A stretch of 64,000 nt of DNA, from NCBI RefSeq assembly GCF_005937985.2, contig NZ_CP042172.1:1240001-1304000 (forward strand), given 5' to 3'. The position numbers were made by a program, and so were the translations under genes. The stretch comes from Arthrobacter sp. KBS0702. Its GTDB lineage: Bacteria > Actinomycetota > Actinomycetes > Actinomycetales > Micrococcaceae. Positions 16,836 through 26,154 of this stretch are shown piece by piece (positions within the stretch are counted from its first letter, which is position 1; each line of letters begins with the position of its first letter). The notes under the pieces were generated by a model. The model saw only the letters and a program-made list of their open reading frames with translations, was not told the origin of the DNA and searched no databases.

Positions 16836-18130
16836 GCGCCTCCAACCCGCAGGCGTCCGAGGCTTCCGCAGGCACCGACGGCGACAACGCAGTCCTGTGG
16901 CAGCGCGCCCGGGACCTCGACGCCGCGGACCCCCTCGCCAGCTACCGGGAGCACTTCATCGGCACGGACACGGCGCTGTCCTACCTCGACGGCAACTCCC
17001 TGGGCCGGCCGCTGAAGCGAACCGTCAAGGACATCAGCGCCTTCATCCAGGACAGCTGGGGCCGCCGCCTGATCCGCGGCTGGGACGAGGAGTGGCTGGA
17101 ACTGCCGCAGGCCATCGGGGACCAGCTGGGCCGCGCCGTGCTCGGTGCCGCCCCGGGGCAGACCATCATCGCCGATTCCACCACGGTGGTGCTCTACAAA
17201 CTGATCCGCGCCGCACTGGCCGCCGTCACTGATCCGGCCCGCACCGAGATCGTGCTGGACACGGACAACTTCCCGACCGACCGCTACCTTGTCGAGGGTA
17301 TTGCCCGCGAGGAAGGCCTCACACTCCGCTGGATCGACGCGGACCCGGCCTCCGGCGTGACCGCCGAGCAAGTGCGCGCCGCGACCGGCCCGGCCACCGC
17401 CGTCGTGGTCCTGAGCCAGATCGCCTACCGTTCCGGCTTCCTGGCGGACCTCCCCGGCATCACCGCCGCGGTGCACGACGCCGGCGCCCTCGTGGTGTGG
17501 GACCTGTGCCACTCCGCCGGTTCGGTCGAAATCGGCCTGGACGCCGCGGGCGTCGACTTCGCCGCGGGCTGCACCTACAAGTACCTGAACGGGGGCCCGG
17601 GTTCACCCGCGTTCGCCTACGTCAACGCCCGGCACCTGGCCGGGCTGCAGCAGCCCATCTGGGGCTGGATGGGGCGCAAGGACGCCTTCGAAATGGGGCC
17701 CGGCTACGAGGCCGCCCCTGGCATCCGCGGTTTCCTCAGCGGGACCCCGGCCGTCTTCGGCATGCTGGCCATGCGCGGCACCCTGGACCTGATCGAGGAA
17801 GTCGGCATGGCCGCCGTCCGGGAGAAGTCCAGGCTCCTGACGGGCTTCGCCGTCGAACTCCATGACGCCTGGCTGGAACCGGCCGGGGTGCGGCTGTCCA
17901 CCCCGCGGGACCCGGAACAGCGCGGCAGCCACATCACCGTAGACCACCCTGCCTTCCGTGAAATGACGGCGGCGCTGTGGGAACAGGACGTGATTCCGGA
18001 CTTCCGCGCGCCGCAGGGCATCCGGATCGGGCTGTCACCGCTAAGCACCTCGTTCGCCGAGCTGTACCAGGGCGTCGCGGCGATCCGCGGGCTGCTGGCC
18101 GGCTCCGTCGGCTCCGTCGGCTCCGAGTAG
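16832..18130 (+). CDS. kynU: Kynureninase
   Basis: A PLP enzyme that cleaves kynurenine to anthranilate and alanine. The 432-aa product has the substrate loop DGNSLGRPLK, the PLP-phosphate region ADSTTVVLYK, DLCHSAGSVEI with the PLP-pyridine Asp, and the Schiff-base lysine K250 in CTYKYLNGGPGS. It ends in a short SVGSVGSE repeat. The GTG overlaps the kynA stop. No kynurenine formamidase gene is adjacent, so the intermediate step must come from elsewhere in the genome or be non-enzymatic. Anthranilate could feed tryptophan recycling or catabolism. Confidence 0.96.
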   Translation: MSASNPQASEASAGTDGDNAVLWQRARDLDAADPLASYREHFIGTDTALSYLDGNSLGRPLKRTVKDISAFIQDSWGRRLIRGWDEEWLELPQAIGDQLGRAVLGAAPGQTIIADSTTVVLYKLIRAALAAVTDPARTEIVLDTDNFPTDRYLVEGIAREEGLTLRWIDADPASGVTAEQVRAATGPATAVVVLSQIAYRSGFLADLPGITAAVHDAGALVVWDLCHSAGSVEIGLDAAGVDFAAGCTYKYLNGGPGSPAFAYVNARHLAGLQQPIWGWMGRKDAFEMGPGYEAAPGIRGFLSGTPAVFGMLAMRGTLDLIEEVGMAAVREKSRLLTGFAVELHDAWLEPAGVRLSTPRDPEQRGSHITVDHPAFREMTAALWEQDVIPDFRAPQGIRIGLSPLSTSFAELYQGVAAIRGLLAGSVGSVGSE

Positions 18131-18152
18131 CCGGCCGCCGCGCCGGACAGTT

Positions 18153-18182
18153 TAGACAACTTCGACGGCGTGCCAGTAAACT
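18153..18182 (+). promoter_or_regulatory. Probable rpsO promoter
   Basis: A -35-like TAGACA (18153-18158) is followed by an 18-base spacer and TAAACT (18177-18182). It lies about 140 bases before rpsO and after the kynU stop, which leaves a long leader in which S15 feedback or attenuation could act. The assignment is by consensus only. Confidence 0.5.
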
Positions 18183-18324
18183 AAACGTTGGATCCGGCTG
18201 CAGTCCGTGGCGGCTGGCTCTTGTTGTGCTGTGGAGGCCCTCCCAAGAGGCGGGGATTTCCGGCGCGGCACCCCCGGCAGTGAATTACTGACTCGGGCCT
18301 CACGGCACATCTCTAGGAGTTAAC

Positions 18325-18594
18325 GTGGCACTTGAAGCCGCTGTAAAGCAGTCCATCATGAAGGATTTCGCAACGTCCGAGGGTGACACCGGTTCGCCGG
18401 AGGTCCAGGTTGCGGTCCTGACCCAGCGGATCAAGGATCTGACGGAGCACATGAAGGAGCACAAGCACGATTACCACACCCAGCGCGGTCTGCTGGCCAT
18501 GGTTGGTCGTCGCAAGCGCATGCTCACCTACCTCAAGAACACTGACATCAACCGCTACCGTGCGCTCATCGAGCGCCTCGGCCTGCGCCGCTAG
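18325..18594 (+). CDS. rpsO: 30S ribosomal protein S15
   Basis: A primary-binding ribosomal protein of the 30S platform. The 89-aa product has the family length and sequence ([54 protein letters not shown]). The GTG start follows TAGGAGT. Its gene sits upstream of pnp as in most bacteria, separated by a terminator/processing hairpin. Confidence 0.99.
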   Translation: MALEAAVKQSIMKDFATSEGDTGSPEVQVAVLTQRIKDLTEHMKEHKHDYHTQRGLLAMVGRRKRMLTYLKNTDINRYRALIERLGLRR

Positions 18595-18606
18595 TCAGCT
18601 CTAAGG

Positions 18607-18636
18607 GGCGGCCCTTTCCCTCTGGAAAGGGCCGCC
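18607..18636 (+). terminator. rpsO terminator
   Basis: A perfect 13-base stem (18607-18619 with 18624-18636), CTCT loop and TTCTTC tail start 12 bases after the rpsO stop. It ends most rpsO transcripts; read-through would reach pnp. Confidence 0.9.
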
Positions 18637-18710
18637 TTCTTCAAACAAAACTCAACAGGAGGATCAACCGCATCACGCATTCGCGGTCCTCGGTAGTGAT
18701 CTCCGGGAAC

Positions 18711-18729
18711 GGCTTCAAGGACTGAAGCC
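18711..18729 (+). promoter_or_regulatory. Stem-loop in the pnp leader
   Basis: GGCTTCA (18711-18717) pairs with TGAAGCC (18723-18729) around a 5-base loop, about 110 bases before pnp. In enterobacteria a pnp leader hairpin cut by RNase III mediates autocontrol; this one may be analogous, which is an inference. Confidence 0.45.
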
Positions 18730-18839
18730 GTGGCCCGTGGGTCTCGATCGATGACCGGGTGCAGTGCAGGCCAGTAGACAGATGCTGGGCTGGGTTGATG
18801 CGGCTGGGCTCCGTGAAACAAGAAACGGAGGTGACTCTC

Positions 18840-21089
18840 TTGGAGGGTCCCGAAATCCAGTTCTCAGAAGCCGTCATTGACAATGGCCGCTTCGGCAAGC
18901 GGGTTATCCGCTTTGAAACCGGCCGTCTTGCCAAGCAGGCAGCCGGCGCAGCCATGGTCTACATCGACGAAGAGACCGCGCTGCTGTCCGCCACCACCGC
19001 CGGCAAGCACCCGCGTGAAGGTTTTGACTTCTTCCCGCTGACCGTCGACGTCGAAGAGCGCATGTACGCCGCGGGCCGCATCCCGGGCTCGTTCTTCCGC
19101 CGCGAAGGCCGCCCCTCGACGGAAGCCATCCTGGCCTGCCGCCTGATGGACCGCCCGCTGCGCCCCGCCTTCGTGAAGGGCCTCCGCAACGAGGTCCAGA
19201 TCGTCGTCACCGTGCTCTCCATCAACCCGGACGAGCTCTACGACGTCGTCGCGATCAACGCGTCCTCGATGTCCACCCAGCTTTCCGGCCTGCCCTTCTC
19301 CGGTCCGATCGGCGGCGTCCGCGTTGCCCTCGTCGCCGACGAGCACGGCTCGCAGTGGGTTGCGTTCCCGAAGCACTCCCAGCTGGAGAACGCCGTCTTC
19401 AACATGGTCGTCGCCGGCCGCATCGCCGGTGACGACGTCGCCATCATGATGGTTGAGGCCGAAGCGACCGACAACTCCTGGAACCTCATCAAGGAACAGG
19501 GCGCCACCGCCCCGACCGAAGAGGTTGTCTCCGAGGGCCTCGAGGCCGCCAAGCCGTTCATCAAGGCACTCTGCGAAGCGCAGTCAGACCTGGCAGCCCG
19601 CGCCGCCAAGCCGACCGTCGAGTTCCCCGTCTTCCTGGACTACCAGGACGACGTCTACGCCGCTGTGGAGTCCGCCGCCGCCGAGAAGCTGGCTGCCGTC
19701 TTCCAGATCGCCGACAAGCAGGAACGCGACACCGCCTCCGACGAGCTCAAGGACGAGGTCACCTCCTCCCTGGCCGGCCAGTTCGAAGGCCGCGAGAAGG
19801 AACTGTCCGCAGCCTTCCGCTCCGTCACCAAGCAGGTTGTGCGCCAGCGCATCCTCAAGGACCAGATCCGCATCGACGGCCGTGGCCTGACGGACATCCG
19901 CCAGCTCACCGCCGAGGTCGAGGTCCTGCCCCGCGTCCACGGCTCGGCCATCTTCGAGCGCGGCGAGACCCAGATCATGGGTGTCACCACGCTGAACATG
20001 CTCAAGATGGAACAGCAGATCGACTCGCTGTCTCCCGTGACGCGCAAGCGCTACATGCACAACTACAACTTCCCGCCGTACTCCACCGGCGAGACCGGCC
20101 GCGTCGGGTCGCCGAAGCGCCGCGAAATCGGCCACGGTGCCCTCGCAGAGCGCGCCATCATGCCGGTGCTGCCGTCCCGCGAGGAATTCCCGTACGCGAT
20201 CCGCCAGGTGTCTGAGGCTCTCAGCTCCAACGGTTCGACGTCTATGGGTTCCGTCTGCGCCTCCACGCTGTCCCTGCTCAACGCAGGTGTGCCGCTGAAG
20301 GCCGCCGTTGCCGGTATCGCCATGGGCCTGGTTTCCGACCAGGTTGACGGCCAGACCCGCTACGCCGCGCTGACCGACATCCTCGGCGCCGAAGATGCCT
20401 TCGGCGACATGGACTTCAAGGTTGCGGGTACCTCCGAGTTCGTCACGGCCATCCAGCTGGACACCAAGCTCGACGGCATCCCGGCCTCTGTCCTGGCCGC
20501 CGCCCTGAAGCAGGCCCGCGAAGCCCGCCTGCACATCCTGGACGTCCTGAACTCCGCGATCGACACCCCGGACGAGCTCTCCGAGTTCGCGCCGCGCGTC
20601 ATCGCAGTCAAGATCCCGGTAGACAAGATCGGCGAGGTCATCGGCCCGAAGGGCAAGATGATCAACCAGATCCAGGAAGACACCGGAGCCGACATCTCGA
20701 TCGAGGACGACGGAACTGTCTACATTGGCGCCACCAACGGCCCGTCTGCCGACGCAGCACGGTCCGCGATCAACGCCATCGCCAACCCGCAGGTCCCGGA
20801 AATCGGCGAGCGTTACCTGGGCACGGTCGTCAAGACCACGACCTTCGGCGCCTTCGTTTCCCTGACCCCGGGCAAGGACGGTCTGCTGCACATCTCCGAA
20901 CTGCGCAAGATCGCCGGCGGCAAGCGCGTGGACAACGTCGAGGACGTCGTTTCCGTGGGCCAGAAGATCCAGGTGGAAATCACCAAGATCGATGACCGCG
21001 GAAAGCTCTCCCTCTCGCCCGTCGTGGCCGACGAGGCAGAGGTCGCTGACGCGGACAACGCTGAGGTCTCCGTGGAGTCCGCAGAGTAG
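18840..21089 (+). CDS. pnp: Polyribonucleotide nucleotidyltransferase (PNPase)
   Basis: PNPase is a phosphorolytic 3'-5' exoribonuclease and, in actinobacteria, also the main RNA 3'-tailing enzyme. I chose TTG 18840 because GGAGGTGA lies 5 bases upstream, giving 749 aa and the family N-terminus [18 protein letters not shown]. The longer upstream frame is leader RNA. Two RNase PH-like domains (about 15-145 and 350-550) are followed by a KH domain with [16 protein letters not shown] near residue 600. An S1 domain ([17 protein letters not shown]) follows near 657. The C-terminus is acidic. A 17-base-pair terminator follows. Confidence 0.98.
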   Translation: MEGPEIQFSEAVIDNGRFGKRVIRFETGRLAKQAAGAAMVYIDEETALLSATTAGKHPREGFDFFPLTVDVEERMYAAGRIPGSFFRREGRPSTEAILACRLMDRPLRPAFVKGLRNEVQIVVTVLSINPDELYDVVAINASSMSTQLSGLPFSGPIGGVRVALVADEHGSQWVAFPKHSQLENAVFNMVVAGRIAGDDVAIMMVEAEATDNSWNLIKEQGATAPTEEVVSEGLEAAKPFIKALCEAQSDLAARAAKPTVEFPVFLDYQDDVYAAVESAAAEKLAAVFQIADKQERDTASDELKDEVTSSLAGQFEGREKELSAAFRSVTKQVVRQRILKDQIRIDGRGLTDIRQLTAEVEVLPRVHGSAIFERGETQIMGVTTLNMLKMEQQIDSLSPVTRKRYMHNYNFPPYSTGETGRVGSPKRREIGHGALAERAIMPVLPSREEFPYAIRQVSEALSSNGSTSMGSVCASTLSLLNAGVPLKAAVAGIAMGLVSDQVDGQTRYAALTDILGAEDAFGDMDFKVAGTSEFVTAIQLDTKLDGIPASVLAAALKQAREARLHILDVLNSAIDTPDELSEFAPRVIAVKIPVDKIGEVIGPKGKMINQIQEDTGADISIEDDGTVYIGATNGPSADAARSAINAIANPQVPEIGERYLGTVVKTTTFGAFVSLTPGKDGLLHISELRKIAGGKRVDNVEDVVSVGQKIQVEITKIDDRGKLSLSPVVADEAEVADADNAEVSVESAE

Positions 21090-21104
21090 TCTTTCCTGAC
21101 CCAA

Positions 21105-21142
21105 GCAGCGGGGCCGGTGGATTCGTCCACCGGCCCCGCTGC
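21105..21142 (+). terminator. pnp terminator
   Basis: A perfect 17-base stem (21105-21121 with 21126-21142) with a TTCG tetraloop lies 16 bases after the pnp stop. It is followed only by a short mixed tail, as is common at this GC content. Confidence 0.9.
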
Positions 21143-21211
21143 CGTTAAAGGCAGGTAGGATTGCAGGCAGATTTGGCACACTTCCCGTGACGGTTTTATT
21201 GAAAGGCCTTA

Positions 21212-22555
21212 ATGACTGTCGTCCCCCTGCCGCTTGAGCAGAACCAGCACGCCGACACCCTCATCCACGGAGCCGACGGCGGCTCGGAGGTGCGGCGCTC
21301 GGTGCTGCCCGGCGGCGTCCGGGTACTGACCGAGGCAATGCCGGGGCAGCGTTCGGCCACCATCGGCTTCTGGGTCGGCGTCGGCTCGCGCGACGAGGCC
21401 CCCGGCCAGCACGGCTCCACCCACTTCCTGGAACACCTGCTGTTCAAGGGCACCCAGCGGCGCACCGCGCTGGAAATCGCCTCGGCTTTCGACGAGGTCG
21501 GCGGGGAGTCCAACGCCGCCACCGCCAAGGAGAGCACCTGCTACTTCGCCCGGGTGCTGGACACGGACCTGCCAATGGCGATTGACGTCATCGCGGACAT
21601 GATCACCGGCGCCGTGCTGGACCCGCAGGAGATGGAGCAGGAACGGGACGTCATCCTCGAGGAGATCGCGATGGACAGCGACGATCCCACCGACGTCGCC
21701 CACGAGCACTTCGTCGCCGCCGTTCTGGGCACCCACCCGCTCGGCCGCCCCATCGGCGGCACCCCGGAGGCCATCCGCGCCGTCGCCCGCGACTCGGTCT
21801 GGGACCACTACCGCCGCTACTACCGCCCGGACGAGCTCGTCATCACCGCCGCCGGGGGACTGGACCACGACGTCGTTTGCGGGCTTGTGGTGGACGCCTT
21901 GAACTCGGCCGGCTGGCAGCTCGAACACGACGCCGCCCCGGTGCAGCGCCGCCCGACCGAGCGCGCCTCGATCACCGGCACCGCAGGCCTGCACGTGGTC
22001 AAACGCCCCGTGGAGCAGGCCAATATCATCATGGGCTGCCCGTCCCTGGTCGCTACCGATGACCGACGCTTCGTGATGAGCGTGCTGAACGCCGTGCTGG
22101 GCGGCGGCATGTCCTCCCGGCTGTTCCAGGAGGTCCGCGAGAAGCGCGGCCTGGTCTACTCGACGTACTCCTTTGCGTCCTCCTACGCCGACGCCGGCTA
22201 CTTCGGCATGTATGCCGGCTGCACGCCGTCGAAGGTCCGGCAGGTGCTGGAGCTGCTCGGCGCCGAACTGGACAAACTGGCCGAGGACGGCATCACCGAA
22301 GAGGAACTGCGCAAGGCCGTCGGACAGCTCAGCGGCGGGATCGTCCTGGCCCTGGAGGACACCGGTTCTCGGATGTCCCGGCTGGGCCGTGCGGAGCTGG
22401 TCTCCGGCGAATACCAGGCCATCGACGAGACGCTGCGCCAGATCAAGGCCGTGACTGCTGCCGAGGTCCAGGAGCTGGCGCGCGAACTCGCCGCCGCCCC
22501 CCGCACCGTCACAGTGGTGGGTCCGTTCGAAGAAACCGAGACCTTCGGCCTCTAG
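21212..22555 (+). CDS. M16 (insulinase/processing-peptidase type) zinc peptidase
   Basis: The 447-aa product is a clan ME metallopeptidase. The inverted zinc motif HFLEH (residues 71-75) and the distal Glu in AATAKESTCYFARV are intact in the N-terminal lobe. The C-terminal lobe has LGGGMSSRLFQEVREKRGLVYS, the M16 R/Y substrate motif. It is cytoplasmic by lack of a signal and related to mitochondrial processing peptidase beta and B. subtilis MlpA. The position just after pnp is conserved in actinobacteria. Substrate unknown. Confidence 0.95.
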   Translation: MTVVPLPLEQNQHADTLIHGADGGSEVRRSVLPGGVRVLTEAMPGQRSATIGFWVGVGSRDEAPGQHGSTHFLEHLLFKGTQRRTALEIASAFDEVGGESNAATAKESTCYFARVLDTDLPMAIDVIADMITGAVLDPQEMEQERDVILEEIAMDSDDPTDVAHEHFVAAVLGTHPLGRPIGGTPEAIRAVARDSVWDHYRRYYRPDELVITAAGGLDHDVVCGLVVDALNSAGWQLEHDAAPVQRRPTERASITGTAGLHVVKRPVEQANIIMGCPSLVATDDRRFVMSVLNAVLGGGMSSRLFQEVREKRGLVYSTYSFASSYADAGYFGMYAGCTPSKVRQVLELLGAELDKLAEDGITEEELRKAVGQLSGGIVLALEDTGSRMSRLGRAELVSGEYQAIDETLRQIKAVTAAEVQELARELAAAPRTVTVVGPFEETETFGL

Positions 22556-22600
22556 ATAGCCCGCACAACGCTCCCGGAGATCCGGCGGCGCTCCCGCAGC

Positions 22601-23086
22601 TCAGGCGGGGACGGGCGCGGGTTCGGGGACGCGGCGGCACACCGTGGTCATAAAGGGGCTGAACTCGCTCGCGCTCCCGAGCCGCAGCCCGGCCGCATGG
22701 GTCAGCTGGCCGTCCTCGACCCGCAGGGTGTGCCGGGCGGTGCCGCGGTCGCTGCGCCGTTCGATGGTCAGCGTGCCGTCGTGCCAACTGGCGCGGGCGG
22801 GCGCCTCCGGGGGCAGGCCCATGCTGTTGACGTGGTACCAAAGTGTGTCGGGACGGTCCGGGTCCATGGTGAAAACGCCGACGCCCTCGGTCTTAGCGCC
22901 GCCTGCGTCGGTGTGGCGGTAGCTCATGGTCACCGCCAAACCGGCAGCGGCGCGGGCGAAAACAACCTCGGCCGCGGCCGTGCGGGCCGGGCCCCAAGCT
23001 GTGGCTTCCCATTGGGTAGTGCCGCTCCAATGCCCCAGAAAAGACTCAAGGGCCTCGTGCGCACTGCCTGGCAACGGTCGATCCAT
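22601..23086 (-). CDS. DUF1579-like protein
   Basis: A 161-aa soluble protein with HEALESFLGHWSGTTQWEATAWGPARTAAAEV at the start. The FTMDPDRPDTLWYHVNSMG segment and alternating strands follow. This is the lipocalin-like beta pattern of DUF1579 and similar heme/fatty-acid-binding-like proteins. No catalytic motif is visible and function is unknown. It is convergent with the M16 peptidase gene (46 bases between stops). It is divergent from the ABC operon, from which a 270-base region carrying a strong promoter separates it. Confidence 0.7.
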   Translation of the reverse strand: MDRPLPGSAHEALESFLGHWSGTTQWEATAWGPARTAAAEVVFARAAAGLAVTMSYRHTDAGGAKTEGVGVFTMDPDRPDTLWYHVNSMGLPPEAPARASWHDGTLTIERRSDRGTARHTLRVEDGQLTHAAGLRLGSASEFSPFMTTVCRRVPEPAPVPA

Positions 23087-23252
23087 GCTTCCTCCGAGGG
23101 GGATTCCGTCCGTCTCACCCCGCCACCATCATCACGCCGTGTCCCGTGGCTGTAAAGGATCGCACCCGCCCTGGTCCGCGGGAGGGTCGCAGGCGGCGCC
23201 CACCCTGCCCGAAAACGTTGCCGATTCGTTGCACGGCTTCCCAAGAGGCCCG

Positions 23253-23281
23253 TTGACATGGTGTGATCCGCATCATAGATT
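23253..23281 (+). promoter_or_regulatory. Promoter and putative operator of the ABC/acyl-CoA operon
   Basis: TTGACA (23253-23258), a 17-base spacer and TAGATT (23276-23281) form a near-ideal vegetative promoter. The spacer contains the inverted repeat TGAT-N4-ATCA (23264-23275). A repressor bound there would block RNA polymerase; the TetR encoded in the operon is the natural candidate. Confidence 0.65.
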
Positions 23282-23359
23282 TGCCGTAATCTGAATCACC
23301 TTTCAGGTTCTACCCAGATCTCCTGCCAGATTCCGCGGATTCTCAACGAAAGGCATCCC

Positions 23360-24556
23360 GTGAAGGATACAAAGAAGTTCCTGATGGTCGCCGTGATGGC
23401 CACCGGGCTCGCCCTCAGCGCCTGTGCGCCAACGGCCGGCTCCGCCGCGCCGGCGGGCTCCGGCGGCACCAAGGCAGCCGAACCGGTCAACGTCGGCATC
23501 ATCTACTCCAAGACCGGCCCGCTGGCAGCCTACGGCGCCACCTACTACGAGGGCCTCCAGGCCGGCATCGACTACGCCACCGGCGGCACCGGCGAGGTCA
23601 ACGGCGCCAAGCTCAACCTCACTTACGCCGACGACGGCGGCGACCCGGACAAGGCCGTCACCGCGGCCAAAGACCTGATCGGCAAGGGCTACAAGGTCAT
23701 CGGCGGAACCGCGTCGTCGGGCATCGCCTTGAAGCTCGCCGAGCAGGCCCAGCAGAACAAGGTGCTGTACATCTCCGGTCCCGCCGCGACCGACGCGATC
23801 CAGGGCATCAACAAGTACACCTTCCGCTCGGGCCGGCAGAGCCTGCAGGATGTTGCCACCGCCGGCAGCTTCATCGACATCAAGGGCAAGAAGATCCTGG
23901 TGTTCGCGCAGGACAACGCCTTCGGCCAGGGCAACGTCGCCGCGGTCAAGGCCGTCCTCGGCGCCAAGGGCGCGACGGTGGAATCCATCCTCGTGGCAGA
24001 CGGACAGGAGCTCACCCCGTTCGCGCGCCAGCTCATCGACGCCAAGCCGGACATGGTCTTCGTGGCCTGGGCCGGGGCAACGACCGGCAGCATGTGGCAG
24101 GCCCTGAGCCAGCAGGGTGTCTTTGACAAAGCCCCGGTGGTGACCGGTCTCGGTGACGCGTCCAGCTTCGGTGCCTACGGCGCCGCAAGCTCCAAGATCA
24201 GCTTCCTGAACCACTACTTCCCGGGCGCCTCGGGCACGGACGTGGAGAAGAAGATGATCGCCGCCGTCGAAAAGGCCGGCAAGAAGGCCGACCTGTTCAC
24301 CCCGGACGGCTTCGTCGCCGGCCAGATGATCGTCCAGGCCATCAAGGGCGGCGGCTCCGATCCCGACGCCATGGTCAAAGCACTGGAAGGCTTCAGCTTC
24401 GACGGACCCAAGGGCAAGGAAACCGTCCGGGCTTCGGACCACGCGCTGATCCAGGACATGTACCAGGCCAAGCTTGTCCAGAAGGGCGGCACCTGGGCTC
24501 CCGAGCTCATCAAGGTGGTTCCCGGCGACACCGTCGCGCCGCCGGAGAAGAAGTAG
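23360..24556 (+). CDS. Branched-chain-amino-acid-type ABC substrate-binding lipoprotein
   Basis: A 398-aa Leu/Ile/Val-binding-protein-like receptor (Peripla_BP_6). The GTG start leads into a signal peptide and lipobox GLALSAC, then NVGIIYSKTGPLAAYGATYYEGLQAGIDYA, the family's first strand and helix. ISGPAATDAIQGINKYTFRSGR and the typical closing domain follow. The ligand cannot be assigned from sequence. Relatives bind amino acids but also amides, urea and aromatic acids, and the downstream acyl-CoA synthetase favours a carboxylic acid. It is the first gene of the operon, 63 bases before the ATPase. Confidence 0.93.
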   Translation: MKDTKKFLMVAVMATGLALSACAPTAGSAAPAGSGGTKAAEPVNVGIIYSKTGPLAAYGATYYEGLQAGIDYATGGTGEVNGAKLNLTYADDGGDPDKAVTAAKDLIGKGYKVIGGTASSGIALKLAEQAQQNKVLYISGPAATDAIQGINKYTFRSGRQSLQDVATAGSFIDIKGKKILVFAQDNAFGQGNVAAVKAVLGAKGATVESILVADGQELTPFARQLIDAKPDMVFVAWAGATTGSMWQALSQQGVFDKAPVVTGLGDASSFGAYGAASSKISFLNHYFPGASGTDVEKKMIAAVEKAGKKADLFTPDGFVAGQMIVQAIKGGGSDPDAMVKALEGFSFDGPKGKETVRASDHALIQDMYQAKLVQKGGTWAPELIKVVPGDTVAPPEKK

Positions 24557-24619
24557 CTGCCCGGAGCGTCAGCACCAGGCCTGCTTCCTGAACCAGCCCG
24601 CGAGAAACGAAGGACCCGT

Positions 24620-25384
24620 ATGAATACCCCAGCCCTGCCCGCCCTCGCGGTGGATGGCCTCGGCTTGCAGATCGGCGGTGCCCGCATCCTCCAGGACGTG
24701 GGCTTCGAGGTCGGCGCCGGTGAAATGATCGGCGTCATCGGCCCGAACGGCGCCGGCAAGACCACCTTGTTCAACCTGATTTCCGGCGTCATGCGCCCCA
24801 CCGCGGGCAGCATCATGCTGAACGGCAGGGAGATCACGGCCGCGCCCATCCACCGCCGGTCCCGGGCAGGGCTGGGACGGACCTTCCAGACCTCCAACTT
24901 GTTTCCCAGGCTGAGCGTGCTGGAAAACGTCCGGCTCGCCGCCCAGGCGAAACTCGGCGGCAGCTTCAGCATCCTGCGCTTCCCCTCGGCCTCGGACGAG
25001 GCCACCCGCATTGCCCGCGGCACCATCGACGAGGTCGGGCTCACCAGCCAGCTCACGACGGCGGCGGGGGACCTCTCACACGGTGAGAAGCGCAAGGTGG
25101 AGATCGCCGTGCTGCTGGCGACGGATCCCGCCGTCGTCCTGCTTGACGAGCCGATGGCCGGGGTGGCGTCGGGGGATGTCCCGTCCCTCACCTCGATCAT
25201 CCGCGGGATGCACCGGGACCGCGGCTGCACCATCATGATGGTGGAGCACCACATGGACGTGGTCCTAGGCCTGGTGGACAGGGTGGCCGTGATGCACCAC
25301 GGCAGCCTGCTGGCCTTGGACAGCCCGGACGCCGTCATGGCCAACCCCACCGTGCAAAGCGCCTACCTCGGAGACCCCGTATGA
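24620..25384 (+). CDS. ABC transporter ATPase, LivG type
   Basis: The 254-aa product has Walker A GPNGAGKTT, the Q-loop region RTFQTSNLFPRLSVLENV typical of LivG, and DLSHGEKRKVEIA as the ABC signature (LSHGE variant). Walker B is VVLLDEPMAGV and the switch His is in MVEHHMDVV. It pairs with the next ATPase to power the importer at the inner face of the membrane. It overlaps the next gene by 4 nt. Confidence 0.95.
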   Translation: MNTPALPALAVDGLGLQIGGARILQDVGFEVGAGEMIGVIGPNGAGKTTLFNLISGVMRPTAGSIMLNGREITAAPIHRRSRAGLGRTFQTSNLFPRLSVLENVRLAAQAKLGGSFSILRFPSASDEATRIARGTIDEVGLTSQLTTAAGDLSHGEKRKVEIAVLLATDPAVVLLDEPMAGVASGDVPSLTSIIRGMHRDRGCTIMMVEHHMDVVLGLVDRVAVMHHGSLLALDSPDAVMANPTVQSAYLGDPV

Positions 25385-26154
25385 GCACCGCAGCGGAAAG
25401 CCGCGCCGCCGAACCCCGGCCCGTCCTCAGGGTCGAGTCCCTGTTCGCCACCATTGCCGGTCAGCAGGTGGTGGAGGACGTGTCCTTCACCGTTCCGGCT
25501 ACGGGGATCACCGCACTGCTGGGCCGCAACGGCGTCGGGAAAACCAGCACCATCAAAGCCATCATCGGCCTGATCGAGCGGACCGGCACTATTGAACTGG
25601 ACGGCGTGCGGATCGAGAAGGAAGCCACCTTCAAGATCATCCGCAGCGGCGTGGGCTACGTCCCGGAGGACCGCGAGGTCTTCTCCAAGCTCACCGTGGC
25701 GGAGAACCTCCGGCTCGCCGAGCGCGACGCCGCGCCCCGCCGGCAACTGGTCGAGGAGCTCTTCCCCGACCTGCTGGCCCGGTCCGCGCAAATGGCCGGG
25801 ACGCTCTCCGGCGGACAGCAGCAAATGGTCTCGCTGGCCCGCGCCCTGCTGAACACCAACAAGATCCTGTTCGTCGACGAGCCCACCAAGGGCCTGGCGC
25901 CCAAGATTGTCGGCGAGGTGGCAGAGACCCTGGCGGAGGCGGCCAAGACCGTCCCGATCCTGCTCGTCGAGCAAAACCTGCACGTCGTCCGCCAGCTGGC
26001 CGAGGGCGCCGTCGTTCTCTCCGGCGGGCGGGTGGTCCACACCGGCCCGGCCCTTGAGTTCCTCGACGACGCCGGCCTGATCCAGCGCCATCTGGGTGTG
26101 TCCACGGACTCTGCCCACTCCGGGAATCCGGTCGAGAAAGGGGCTGGCCTGTGA
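25381..26154 (+). CDS. ABC transporter ATPase, LivF type
   Basis: The 257-aa product has Walker A GRNGVGKTS, the LivF marker GYVPEDREVFSKLTVAENLRLA, signature LSGGQQQMVSLARAL and Walker B ILFVDEPTKGLAP. The switch His of canonical ABC ATPases is replaced by Asn in LLVEQNLHVV, as is normal in LivF. It forms the heterodimer with the LivG-type subunit. Start and stop both overlap neighbours by 4 nt. Confidence 0.95.
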   Translation: MSTAAESRAAEPRPVLRVESLFATIAGQQVVEDVSFTVPATGITALLGRNGVGKTSTIKAIIGLIERTGTIELDGVRIEKEATFKIIRSGVGYVPEDREVFSKLTVAENLRLAERDAAPRRQLVEELFPDLLARSAQMAGTLSGGQQQMVSLARALLNTNKILFVDEPTKGLAPKIVGEVAETLAEAAKTVPILLVEQNLHVVRQLAEGAVVLSGGRVVHTGPALEFLDDAGLIQRHLGVSTDSAHSGNPVEKGAGL

